From Bombus terrestris (lineage: Eukaryota; Arthropoda; Insecta; Hymenoptera; Apidae), in the NCBI RefSeq assembly GCF_910591885.1, contig NC_063273.1, positions 13,608,501-13,672,500 on the forward strand: a stretch of 64,000 nt of DNA, in the 5' to 3' direction. The notes under the pieces were generated by a model. It had not been told where the DNA came from. It ran no database searches and saw nothing but the letters and a program-made list of their open reading frames with translations. Position numbers and translations under genes: made by a program. Of the stretch, positions 54,030-64,000 are shown in pieces; the first letter of the stretch is position 1; each line of letters opens with the position of its first letter.

Positions 54030-54990
54030 TACATAACGTTATACGTTGTAACGTAATAGTACATGACGTTATACGTTGTAACGTAATAGTACATAACGTT
54101 TCACGTTGTAACGTAATATTATATAACATTACACATCATATAGCGATCCAATATAACGTTATACGTTATAACGTAATAGTACATAACGTTATACATTATA
54201 GCGTAATAGTACATAACGCTATACGTTATAACGTAATAGTACATAACGTTATACGTTGTAACGCAATAGTACATAACGTTATACGTTGTAACGTAATAGT
54301 ACATAACGTTTCACGTTGTAACGTGATAGTATATAACGTTACACATCATATAGGGATCCAATATAACGTTATACGTTATAACATAATAGTACATAACGTT
54401 TCACGTTGTAACGTAATATTATATAACATTACACATCATATAGTGAACCAATATAACGTTATACTTTCTAACATAATAGTACATAACGTTTCACGCTGTA
54501 ACGTAATAGTATTTAACGTTACACATCATATAGTGATCCAATATAACGTTATACGTTATAACGTAATAGTACATAACGTTATACATTATAGCGTAATAGT
54601 ACATAACGCTATACGTTATAACGTAATAGTACATAACGTTATACGTTGTAACGCAATAGTACATAACGTTATACGTTGTAACGTAATAGTACATAACGTT
54701 TCACGTTGTAACGTGATAGTATATAACGTTACACATCATATAGCGATCCAATATATCGTTATACGTTATAACGTAATAGTACATAACGTTATACATTATA
54801 GCGTAATAGTACATAACGCTATACGTTATAACGTAATAGTACATAACGTTATACGTTGTAACGCAATAGTACATAACGTTATACGTTATTACGTAATAGT
54901 ATTTAACGTTATACGTCATATAGTGATCCAATATAGCGTTATACGTTATAACGTGATAGTACATAACGTTATACGTTGTAACGTAATAGT
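54030..54990 (+). repeat. 0.96-kb copy of 50,970-51,930
   Basis: Collinear at offset 3,062, which is 102 monomers plus two bases and so agrees with the two +1 monomers between the copies. It includes AGGGATCC (near 54,354 and 51,292) and the AACGCAATAGTAC set. Private to this copy is AATATATCGTTATACG near 54,752. Confidence 0.83.
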
Positions 54991-56318
54991 ACATAACGTT
55001 ATACGTTGTAATGTAATAATACATAACGTTATACGTTGTAACGTAATAGTACATAACGTTATACGTTGTAACGTAATATTATGTAACGTGACACATCATA
55101 TAGTGATCCAATATAACGTTATACTTTCTAACATAATAGTACATAACGTTTCACGTTGTAACGTAATAGTATATAACGTTACACATCATATAGTGATCCA
55201 ATATAACGTTATACGTTATAACATAATAGTACATAACGTTTCACGTTGTAACGTAATATTATATAACATTACACATCATATAGAGATCCAATATAACGTT
55301 ATACGTTATAACGTAATAGTACATAACGTTATACATTATAGCGTAATAGTACATAACGTTATACGTTATAACGTAATAGTACATAACGTTATACGTTGTA
55401 ACGTAATAATATATAATGTTTTACGTCATGTAGTGATCCAATTTAACGTTATACGCTATAGCGTAATAGTACATAAAGTTAAACGTTGTAACATAATAAT
55501 ACATAACGTTATACGTTGTAACGTAATAGTATGTATCGTTAAACATCATATAGTCATCCAATATAACGTTATACGTTATAACGTAATAGTACATATCGAT
55601 GTACATCATATAGTGATCCAATATAACGTTAGACGTTATTAAGTAATAGTACATAACGATATACAAAATATAGTGATCCAATATAACGTTATACGTTATA
55701 ACGTAATAGTATATAACGTTATACATCATATAGTGATCCAATTTAACGTTATACGCTATAGCGTAATAGTACATAAAGTTAAACGTTGTAACATTATAAT
55801 ACATAACGTTATACGTTGTAACGTAATAATACAGAACGTTATACGTTGTAACTTAATAGTATATAACGTTTTACGTCATATAGTGATCTAATATAACGTT
55901 ATACGTTATAACGTGATAGTACATAACGTTATACGTTGTAACGTAATAGTATGTAACGTTAAACATCATATAGTCATCCAATATAACGTCATACGTTCTA
56001 ACATAATAGTACATAACGTTTCACGTTGTAACGTAATATTATATAACATTACACATCATATAGCGATCCAATATAACGTTATACGTTATAACGTAATAGT
56101 ACATAACGTTATACATTATTACGTAAAAGTACATAACGTTATACGTTGTAGCGTAATGGTATATAATGTTACACATCATATAGTGATCCAATATAACGTT
56201 ATACGTTATAACGTAATAGTACATAGCGTTATACGTTATTACGTAATAGTATTTAACGTTATACGTCATATAGTGATTCTAATATAGCGTTATACGTTAT
56301 AACGTAATAGAGGATAAC
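54991..56318 (+). repeat. Copies of 46.1-46.9 kb and 5.0-5.4 kb segments joined
   Basis: About 55,050-55,905 matches 46,080-46,935 (offset 8,968). 55,913-56,287 has the same cassette order as 4,999-5,373 and 8,090-8,464, including GTAAAAGTACAT. A private AACGTTAGACGTTATTAAG lies near 55,625. Confidence 0.8.
56276..56285 (+). other. +1 landmark monomer 11 (register 5 to 6)
   Basis: Followed by the AATAGAGGAT tail and a TTTTACGGCATATAG monomer. Confidence 0.9.
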
Positions 56319-57932
56319 GTTATACGTTGTAACGTAATAGTATATAACGTTTTACGGCATATAGTGATCCAATATAACGTTATTCGATGTAACGTAATGG
56401 TATGTAACGTTATACGTTATAACGTAATACTACATAACGTTATACGTTGTAACGTAATAGTATATAACCTTATACATCATATAGTGAACCAATATATCGT
56501 TATACGTTATAACGTAATAGTACATAACGTTATACGTTATTACGTAATAGTATTCAACGTTATACGTCATATAGTGATCCAATATAGCGTTATACGTTAT
56601 AACGTAATACTACATAACGTTATACGTTGTAACGTCATAGTATATAACGTTTTACGTCATATAGTGATCCAATATAACGTTATTCGATGTAACGTAATAG
56701 TATGTAACGTTATACTTCAAATAGTGATCCAATATAATATTATACGTAATAACGTAATAGCACATAACGTTATACGTTGTAAAGTAATAGTATTTAACGT
56801 TACACATCATATAGTGATCCAATATAGCGTTATACGTTATAACGTAATACTACATAACGTTATACGTTGTAACGTAATAGTATATAACGTTACACATCAT
56901 ATAGTGTTCCAATATAACGTTATACGTTATAACATAATAGTACATAACGTTTCACGTTGTAACGTAATATTATATAACATTACACATCATATAGTGATCC
57001 AATATAACGTAATACGTTATAACGTAATAGTACATATCGATGTACATCATATAGTGATCCAATATAACGTTACACGTTATTATGTAATAGTACATAACGT
57101 TATACATCATATAGTGATCCAATTTAACGTTATACGCTATAGCGTAATAGTACATAAAGTTAAACGTTGTAACATAATAATACATAACGTTATACGTTGG
57201 AACGTAATAGTATATAACGTTTTACGTCATATAGTGGTCCAATAAAACGTTATTCGATGTAAGGTAATAGTATGTAACGTTATAGTTCAAATAGTGATCC
57301 AGTATAATATTATACGTAATAACGTAATAGTACATAACGTTATACGTTGTAACGTAATAGTACATAACGTTATACATTATAACGTAATAGCACATAACGT
57401 TATACGTTGTAAAGTAATAGTATTTAACGTTACACATCATATAGTGATCCAATATAATGTTATACGTTATAACGTAATAGTACATAACGTTATACATTAT
57501 AACGTAATAGCACATAACGTTATACGTTGTAAAGTAATAGTATTTAACGTTATACGTTATTACGTAATATTATTTAACGTTATACGTCATATAGTGATTC
57601 TAATATAGCGTTATACGTTATAACGTAATAGAGGATAACGTTATACGTTGTAACGTAATAGTATATAACGTTTTACGTCATATAGTGATCCAATATAACG
57701 TTATTCGATGTAACGTAATAGTATGTAACGTTATACGTTATATCGTAATACTACATGACGTTATACGTTGTAACGTAATAGTATATAACCTTATACATCA
57801 TATAGTGAACCAATATATCGTTATACGTTATAACGTAATAGTACATAACGTTATACGTTATAACGTAATAGTACATAACGTTATACGTTGTAACGTAATA
57901 ATACATAACGTTATACGTTGTAACGTAATAGT
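56319..57932 (+). repeat. Second copy of the 46,930 block
   Basis: Counterpart of 46,930-48,663. Private changes are TAGTGTTCC near 56,904 and CGTTGGAACG near 57,196. The match ends where this copy has AGTATTTAACGTTATACG and the other has AGTATATAACCTTATACATC. Confidence 0.84.
57597..57606 (+). other. +1 landmark monomer 12 (register 6 to 7)
   Basis: Left member of the 1,195-bp tandem pair. Confidence 0.9.
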
Positions 57933-58476
57933 ATTTAACGTTATACGTTGTAACGTAATAATACATAACGTTATACGTTGTAACGTAATAGTATATAACG
58001 TTTTACGTCATATAGTGGTCCAATAAAACGTTATTCGATGTAAGGTAATAGTATGTAACGTTATACATCATATAGTGATCCAATATAATGTTATACGTTG
58101 TAACGTAATAGATCATAACTTTATACATTATCACGTAATACTATATAACGTTATACGTTGTAACGTAATAATACATAACGTTATACGTTGTAACGTAATA
58201 GTATATAACGTTTTACGTCATATAGTGATCTAGTATAACGTTATACGTTATAACGTAATAGCACATAACGTTATACGTTGTAACGTAATAGTATGTGACG
58301 TTATACATCATATAGTGCTCCAATATAACGTTATACGTTATAACGTAATAGTATATAACGTTATACATCATATAGTGATCCAATATAACGTTATACGTTA
58401 TAACGTAATAGTACATAACGTTATACGTTGTAACGTAATAGTATATAACCTTATACATCAAATAGTGATCCTATTA

Positions 58477-58500
58477 CATCCTTATACATCAAATAGTGAT
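58477..58500 (+). repeat. 24-bp truncated monomer, copy 2
   Basis: Same structure as at 48,698; register 7 to 1. Confidence 0.88.
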
Positions 58501-58791
58501 AATATTATATGTAATAACGTAATAGTACATAACGTTATACGTTGTAACGTAATAGTATATAACGTTTTACGTCATATAGTGATCTAATATAACGTTATAC
58601 GTTATAACGTAATAGTACATAACGTTATACGTTGTAACTTAATAGTATGTAACCTTATACATCATATAGTGAACCAATATATCGTTATACGTTATAACGT
58701 AATAGTGCATAACGTTATACGTTGTAAAGTAATAGTATTTAACGTTATACGTTATTACGTAATATTATTTAACGTTATACGTCATATAGTG

Positions 58792-58801
58792 ATTCTAATA
58801 T
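58792..58801 (+). other. +1 landmark monomer 13 (register 1 to 2)
   Basis: Right member of the 1,195-bp tandem pair, exactly 1,195 bases after its partner. Confidence 0.9.
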
Positions 58802-59671
58802 AGCGTTATACGTTATAACGTAATAGAGGATAACGTTATACGTTGTAGCGTAATAGTATATAACGTTTTACGTCATATAGTGATCCAATATAACGTTATT
58901 CGATGTAACGTAATAGTATGTAACGTTATACGTTATATCGTAATACTACATGACGTTATACGTTGTAACGTAATAGTATATAACCTTATACATCATATAG
59001 TGAACCAATATATCGTTATACGTTATAACGTAATAGTACATAACGTTATACGTTATAACGTAATAGTACATAACGTTATACGTTGTAACGTAATAATACA
59101 TAACGTTATACGTTGTAACGTAATAGTATTTAACGTTATACGTTGTAACGTAATAATACATAACGTTATACGTTGTAACGTAATAGTATATAACGTTTTA
59201 CGTCATATAGTGGTCCAATAAAACGTTATTCGATGTAAGGTAATAGTATGTAACGTTATACATCATATAGTGATCCAATATAATGTTATACGTTGTAACG
59301 TAATAGATCATAACTTTATACATTATCACGTAATACTATATAACGTTATACGTTGTAACGTAATAATACATAACGTTATACGTTGTAACGTAATAGTATA
59401 TAACGTTTTACGTCATATAGTGATCTAGTATAACGTTATACGTTATAACGTAATAGCACATAACGTTATACGTTGTAACGTAATAGTATGTGACGTTATA
59501 CATCATATAGTGCTCCAATATAACGTTATACGTTATAACGTAATAGTATATAACGTTATACATCATATAGTGATCCAATATAACGTTATACGTTATAACG
59601 TAATAGTACATAACGTTATACGTTGTAACGTAATAGTATATAACCTTATACATCAAATAGTGATCCTATTA

Positions 59672-59695
59672 CATCCTTATACATCAAATAGTGAT
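59672..59695 (+). repeat. 24-bp truncated monomer, copy 3
   Basis: Duplicate of copy 2 within the 1,195-bp tandem pair; register 2 to 26. Confidence 0.88.
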
Positions 59696-60124
59696 AATAT
59701 TATATGTAATAACGTAATAGTACATAACGTTATACGTTGTAACGTAATAGTATATAACGTTTTACGTCATATAGTGATCTAATATAACGTTATACGTTAT
59801 AACGTAATAGTACATAACGTTATACGTTGTAACTTAATAGTATGTAACCTTATACATCATATAGTGAACCAATATATCGTTATACGTTATAGCGTAATAG
59901 TGCATAACGTTATACGTTATAACGTAATAGTACATAACGTTATACGTTGTAACGTAATAATACATAACGTTATACGTTGTAACGTAATAGTATAAAACGT
60001 TTTACGTCATATAGTGATCTAGTATAACGTTATACGTTATAACGTAATAGTACATAACGTTATACGTTGTAACGTAATAGTATGTAACGTTATACATCAT
60101 ATAGTGATCCAATATAACGTTATA

Positions 60125-60140
60125 CTTTCTAACGTTAATA
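60125..60140 (+). other. Same one-base insertion, second copy
   Basis: Counterpart of the 49,151 insertion at offset 10,974; register 26 to 27. Its sharing confirms common descent of the two blocks. Confidence 0.85.
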
Positions 60141-61257
60141 GTACATAACGTTTCACGCTGTAACGTAATAGTATATAACGTTACACATCATATAGAGATC
60201 CAATATAACGTTATACGTTGTAACGTAATAGTATATAACGTTTTACGTCATATAGTGATCTAATATAACGTTATACGTTATAACGTAATAGTACATACCG
60301 TTATACGTTGTAACGTAATAGTATGTGACGTTATACATCATATAGTGATCCAATATAAAGTCATACGTTCTAACATAATAGTACATAACGTTATACGTTA
60401 TTACGTAATAGTATTTAACGTTATACGTCATATAGTGATCCAATATAGCGTTATACGTTATAACGTAATACTACATAACGTTATACGTTGTAACGTAATA
60501 GTATATAACGTTTTACGTCATATAGTGATCTAATATAGCGTTATACTTTCCAACATAATAGTACATAACGTTTCACGTTGTAACGTAATAGTATTTAACG
60601 TTACACATCATATAGTGATCCAATATAACGTTATACGTTATAACGTAATAGTACATAACGTTATACGTTATTACGTAATAGTATTTAACGTTATACGTCA
60701 TATAGTGATCCAATATAGCGTTATAAGTTATAACGTAATACTACATAACGTTATACGTTGTAACGTCATAGTATATAACGTTTTACGTCATATAGTGATC
60801 CAATATAACGTTATTCGATGTAACGTGATAGTATGTAACGTTGTACTTCAAATAGTGATCCAATATAATATTATACGTAATAACGTAATAGTACATAACG
60901 TTATACGTTGTAACGTAATAGTATGTAACGTTAAACATCATATAGTCATCCAATATAACGTTATACGTTCTAACATAATAGTACATAGCGTTTCACGCTG
61001 TAACGTAATATTATATAACATTACACATCATATAGTGATCCAATATAACGTTATACGTTATAACGTAATAGTACATAACGCTATACATTATAACGTAATA
61101 GCACATAACGTTATACGTTGTAAAGTAATAGTATTTAACGTTACACATCATATAGTGATCCAATATAACGTTATACGTTATAACGTAATAGTACATAACG
61201 TTATACGTTATTACGTAATAGTATTCAACTTTATACGTCATATAGTGATCCAATATA

Positions 61258-62187
61258 GCGTTATACGTTGTAACGTAATAGTACATAACGTTTCACGTTG
61301 TAACGTAATATTATATAACATTACACATCATATAGCGATCCAATATAACGATATACGTTATAACGTAATAGTACATAACGTTATACATTATTACGTAATA
61401 GTACATAACGTTATACGTTGTAGCGTAATGGTATATAATGTTACACATGATATAGTGATCCAATATAACGTTATACGTTGTAACGTAATAGTATGTAACG
61501 TTATACATCATATAGTGAACCAATATAACGTTATACTTTCTAACATAATAGTACGTAACGTTTCACGTTGTAACGTAATAGTACATGACGTTATACGTTG
61601 TAACGTAATAGTACATAACGTTTTACGTTGTAACGTAATATTATATAACATTACACATCATATAGCGATCCAATATAACGTTATACGTTATAACGTAATA
61701 GTACACAACGTTATACATTATAGCGTAATAGTACATAACGCTATACGTTATAACGTAATAGTACATAACGTTATACGTTGTAACGCAATAGTACATAACG
61801 TTATACGTTGTAACGTAATAGTACATAACGTTTCACGTTGTAACGTGATAGTATATAACGTTACACATCATATAGGGATCCAATATAACGTTATACGTTA
61901 TAACATAATAGTACATAACGTTTCACGTTGTAACGTAATATTATATAACATTACACATCATATAGTGAACCAATATAACGTTATACTTTCTAACATAATA
62001 GTACATAACGTTTCACGTTGTAACGTAATAGTATTTAACGTTACACATCATATAGTGATCCAATATAACGTTATACGTTATAACGTAATAGTACATAACG
62101 TTATACATTATAGCGTAATAGTACATAACGCTATACGTTATAACGTAATAGTACATAACGTTATACGTTGTAACGCAATAGTACATA
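61258..62187 (+). repeat. 930-bp tandem duplication, left copy
   Basis: 31 monomers, followed at once by the second copy. Boundaries are uncertain by about 30 bp because the flanks resemble each other. It has a private AACGTTTTACGTTGTAACG near 61,618 where the right copy reads AACGTTTCACG. Confidence 0.88.
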
Positions 62188-63117
62188 ACGTTATACGTTG
62201 TAACGTAATAGTACATAACGTTTCACGTTGTAACGTGATATTATATAACATTACACATCATATAGCGATCCAATATAACGATATACGTTATAACGTAATA
62301 GTACATAACGTTATACATTATTACGTAATAGTACATAACGTTATACGTTGTAGCGTAATGGTATATAATGTTACACATGATATAGTGATCCAATATAACG
62401 TTATACGTTGTAACGTAATAGTATGTAACGTTATACATCATATAGTGAACCAATATAACGTTATACTTTCTAACATAATAGTACGTAACGTTTCACGTTG
62501 TAACGTAATAGTACATGACGTTATACGTTGTAACGTAATAGTACATAACGTTTCACGTTGTAACGTAATATTATATAACATTACACATCATATAGCGATC
62601 CAATATAACGTTATACGTTATAACGTAATAGTACACAACGTTATACATTATAGCGTAATAGTACATAACGCTATACGTTATAACGTAATAGTACATAACG
62701 TTATACGTTGTAACGCAATAGTACATAACGTTATACGTTGTAACGTAATAGTACATAACGTTTCACGTTGTAACGTGATAGTATATAACGTTACACATCA
62801 TATAGGGATCCAATATAACGTTATACGTTATAACATAATAGTACATAACGTTTCACGTTGTAACGTAATATTATATAACATTACACATCATATAGTGAAC
62901 CAATATAACGTTATACTTTCTAACATAATAGTACATAACGTTTCACGTTGTAACGTAATAGTATTTAACGTTACACATCATATAGTGATCCAATATAACG
63001 TTATACGTTATAACGTAATAGTACATAACGTTATACATTATAGCGTAATAGTACATAACGCTATACGTTATAACGTAATAGTACATAACGTTATACGTTG
63101 TAACGCAATAGTACATA
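62188..63117 (+). repeat. 930-bp tandem duplication, right copy
   Basis: The second copy starts with GTGATATTATATAAC where the left reads GTAATATTATATAAC. The corresponding single-copy segment is about 50,674-51,603, so this duplication is specific to the right half of the window. Confidence 0.88.
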
Positions 63118-64000
63118 ACGTTATACGTTGTAACGTAATAGTACATAACGTTTCACGTTGTAACGTGATAGTATATAACGTTACACATCATATAGCGATC
63201 CAATATAACGTTATACGTTATAACGTAATAGTACATAACGTTATACATTATAGCGTAATAGTACATAACGCTATACGTTATAACGTAATAGTACATAACG
63301 TTATACGTTGTAACGCAATAGTACATAACGTTATACGTTATTACGTAATAGTATTTAACGTTATACGTCATATAGTGATCCAATATAGCGTTATACGTTA
63401 TAACGTGATAGTACATAACGTTATACGTTGTAACGTAATAGTATATAACGTTTTACGTCATATAGTGATCCAATATAACGTTATTCGGTGTAACGTAGTA
63501 GTATGTAACGATATACATCAAATAGTGATCCTGTATAATATTATACGTAATAACGTAATAGTACATAACGTTATACGTTGTAACGTAATAGTACATAACG
63601 TAATACGTTGTAACGTAATAGTATATAACCTTATACATCATATAGTGAACCGATATATCGTTATACATTATAACGTAATAGTACACAATGTTACATGTTG
63701 TAACGTAATAGTACATAACGTTATACGTTGTAACGTAATAGTATGTAACGTTAAACATCATATAGTCATCCAATATAACGTCATACGTTCTAACATAATA
63801 GTACATAACGTTTCACGTTGTAACGTAATATTATATAACATTACACATCATATAGCGATCCAATATAACGTTATACGTTATAACGTAATAGTACATAACG
63901 TTATACATTATAGCGTAATAGTACACAACGTTATACGTTGTAGCGTAATGGTATATAATGTTACACATCATATAGTGATCCAATATAACGTTATACGTTA

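Larger units (their letters stand above)
57516..58710 (+). repeat. 1,195-bp tandem duplication, left copy
   Basis: Directly adjacent to its duplicate. 1,195 is 40 monomers minus five bases, from one +1 monomer and one 24-bp monomer. By eye only two base differences from the right copy were seen. Confidence 0.9.
58711..59905 (+). repeat. 1,195-bp tandem duplication, right copy
   Basis: Differs from the left copy at GTTGTAGCG (near 58,848) and GTTATAGCG (near 59,890), both A-to-G. It overlaps the beginning of the 59,612 block, so the 1,195-bp duplication either came after that block copy or used its left end. Confidence 0.9.
1..64000. repeat. 30-bp AT-rich satellite array spanning the whole window
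   Basis: Every 30 bases the sequence returns to AACGTT or a one-base variant of it, and all monomers point the same way. Type A monomers are about 27% GC. Monomer starts fall at positions congruent to 0 mod 30 at the left edge. The register then shifts only at the landmark indels listed separately, reaching 27 mod 30 at the right edge. No stretch of even 60 bases lies outside the repeat. Known satellites of this kind occur in eukaryotic heterochromatin; the host and chromosomal location cannot be read from the sequence. Percent identities were not computed. Confidence 0.98.
59612..64000 (+). repeat. Second copy of the 48,638 block, cut by the window edge
   Basis: Counterpart of 48,638-52,486, carrying the 930-bp tandem duplication that the other copy lacks. 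It continues to the last base, so its true end lies outside the window. Confidence 0.86.

Noticed and set aside
1..64000. CRISPR array
   Set aside because: The 30-base period resembles a CRISPR repeat length, but there are no unique spacers: every unit is a variant of the same monomer, and no cas gene is present.
1..64000. Plasmid or phage iterons at a replication origin
   Set aside because: Iteron sets are short and sit by a rep gene and an AT-rich melting region. This array runs 64 kb with no gene.
1..64000. Telomeric repeat array
   Set aside because: No short G-rich telomere-type unit is present, the unit is 30 bp and AT-rich, and both strands have similar G content.
1..64000. CENP-B box or known centromere satellite
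   Set aside because: I see no match to the CENP-B box core (TTCG with CGGG at the known spacing) and do not recognise the monomer. A centromeric role remains possible but is unsupported by sequence alone.
1..64000. Undescribed protein-coding system hidden in the window
   Set aside because: I looked for any stretch breaking the 30-bp pattern on either strand and found none, so there is no room for genes outside the repeat.

Overview
The window is one uninterrupted block of satellite DNA. From the first base to the last it is a head-to-tail array of about 2,130 copies of a 30-bp AT-rich monomer, all in the same orientation. I see no gene, RNA gene, mobile element, CRISPR array or single-copy spacer, and neither edge of the array lies inside the window. 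An array this long and homogeneous, with nested higher-order structure, points to a eukaryotic chromosome (centromeric, pericentromeric or subtelomeric heterochromatin). The sequence does not tell me the lineage, and I recognise no named satellite family.

Two main monomer classes share the opening AACGTT. Type A continues with TACGTTRTAACGTA, a 14-bp perfect palindrome when R is A. Type B continues with ATCATATAGTGATC. Variants of these combine into recurring cassettes of two to six monomers. The cassettes form blocks of 0.3 to 4 kb that have been copied repeatedly, some in direct tandem and some 3 to 22 kb apart. The array is therefore a mosaic of duplicated segments and not a regular higher-order repeat of one period.

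Layout. 1-4,016 is a reference block with later copies at 10,594-12,915, 14,195-16,440 and 19,535-22,854. 4,365-7,411 is duplicated next door at 7,456-10,982. 12,890-14,050 recurs at 18,291-19,451, and 14,195-18,315 recurs at 20,765-24,795. 24,140-27,454 is a fine mosaic. 27,455-31,084 is a 1.8-kb tandem pair. 32,683-36,957 recurs at 39,884-44,158, with a 2.79-kb repeat nested between them. 44,580-46,935 copies 22,950-25,305. 46,930-48,663 recurs at 56,319-57,932. 48,638-52,486 recurs from 59,612 to the window end, which also holds tandem pairs of 1,195 bp and 930 bp.

Monomer length is very strictly kept. Following the register by eye I find thirteen identical-looking +1 monomers, two other +1 insertions and three 24-bp truncated monomers; everything else stays in 30-bp phase. 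Because 30 is divisible by 3 and the monomer lacks stops in one register on each strand, long open frames appear on both strands (up to 974 codons). I judge them fortuitous. The points most worth follow-up are the extreme CpG density in otherwise AT-rich DNA, the conserved palindromes with paired changes, the class-dependent monomer tails, and the datable order of duplications.
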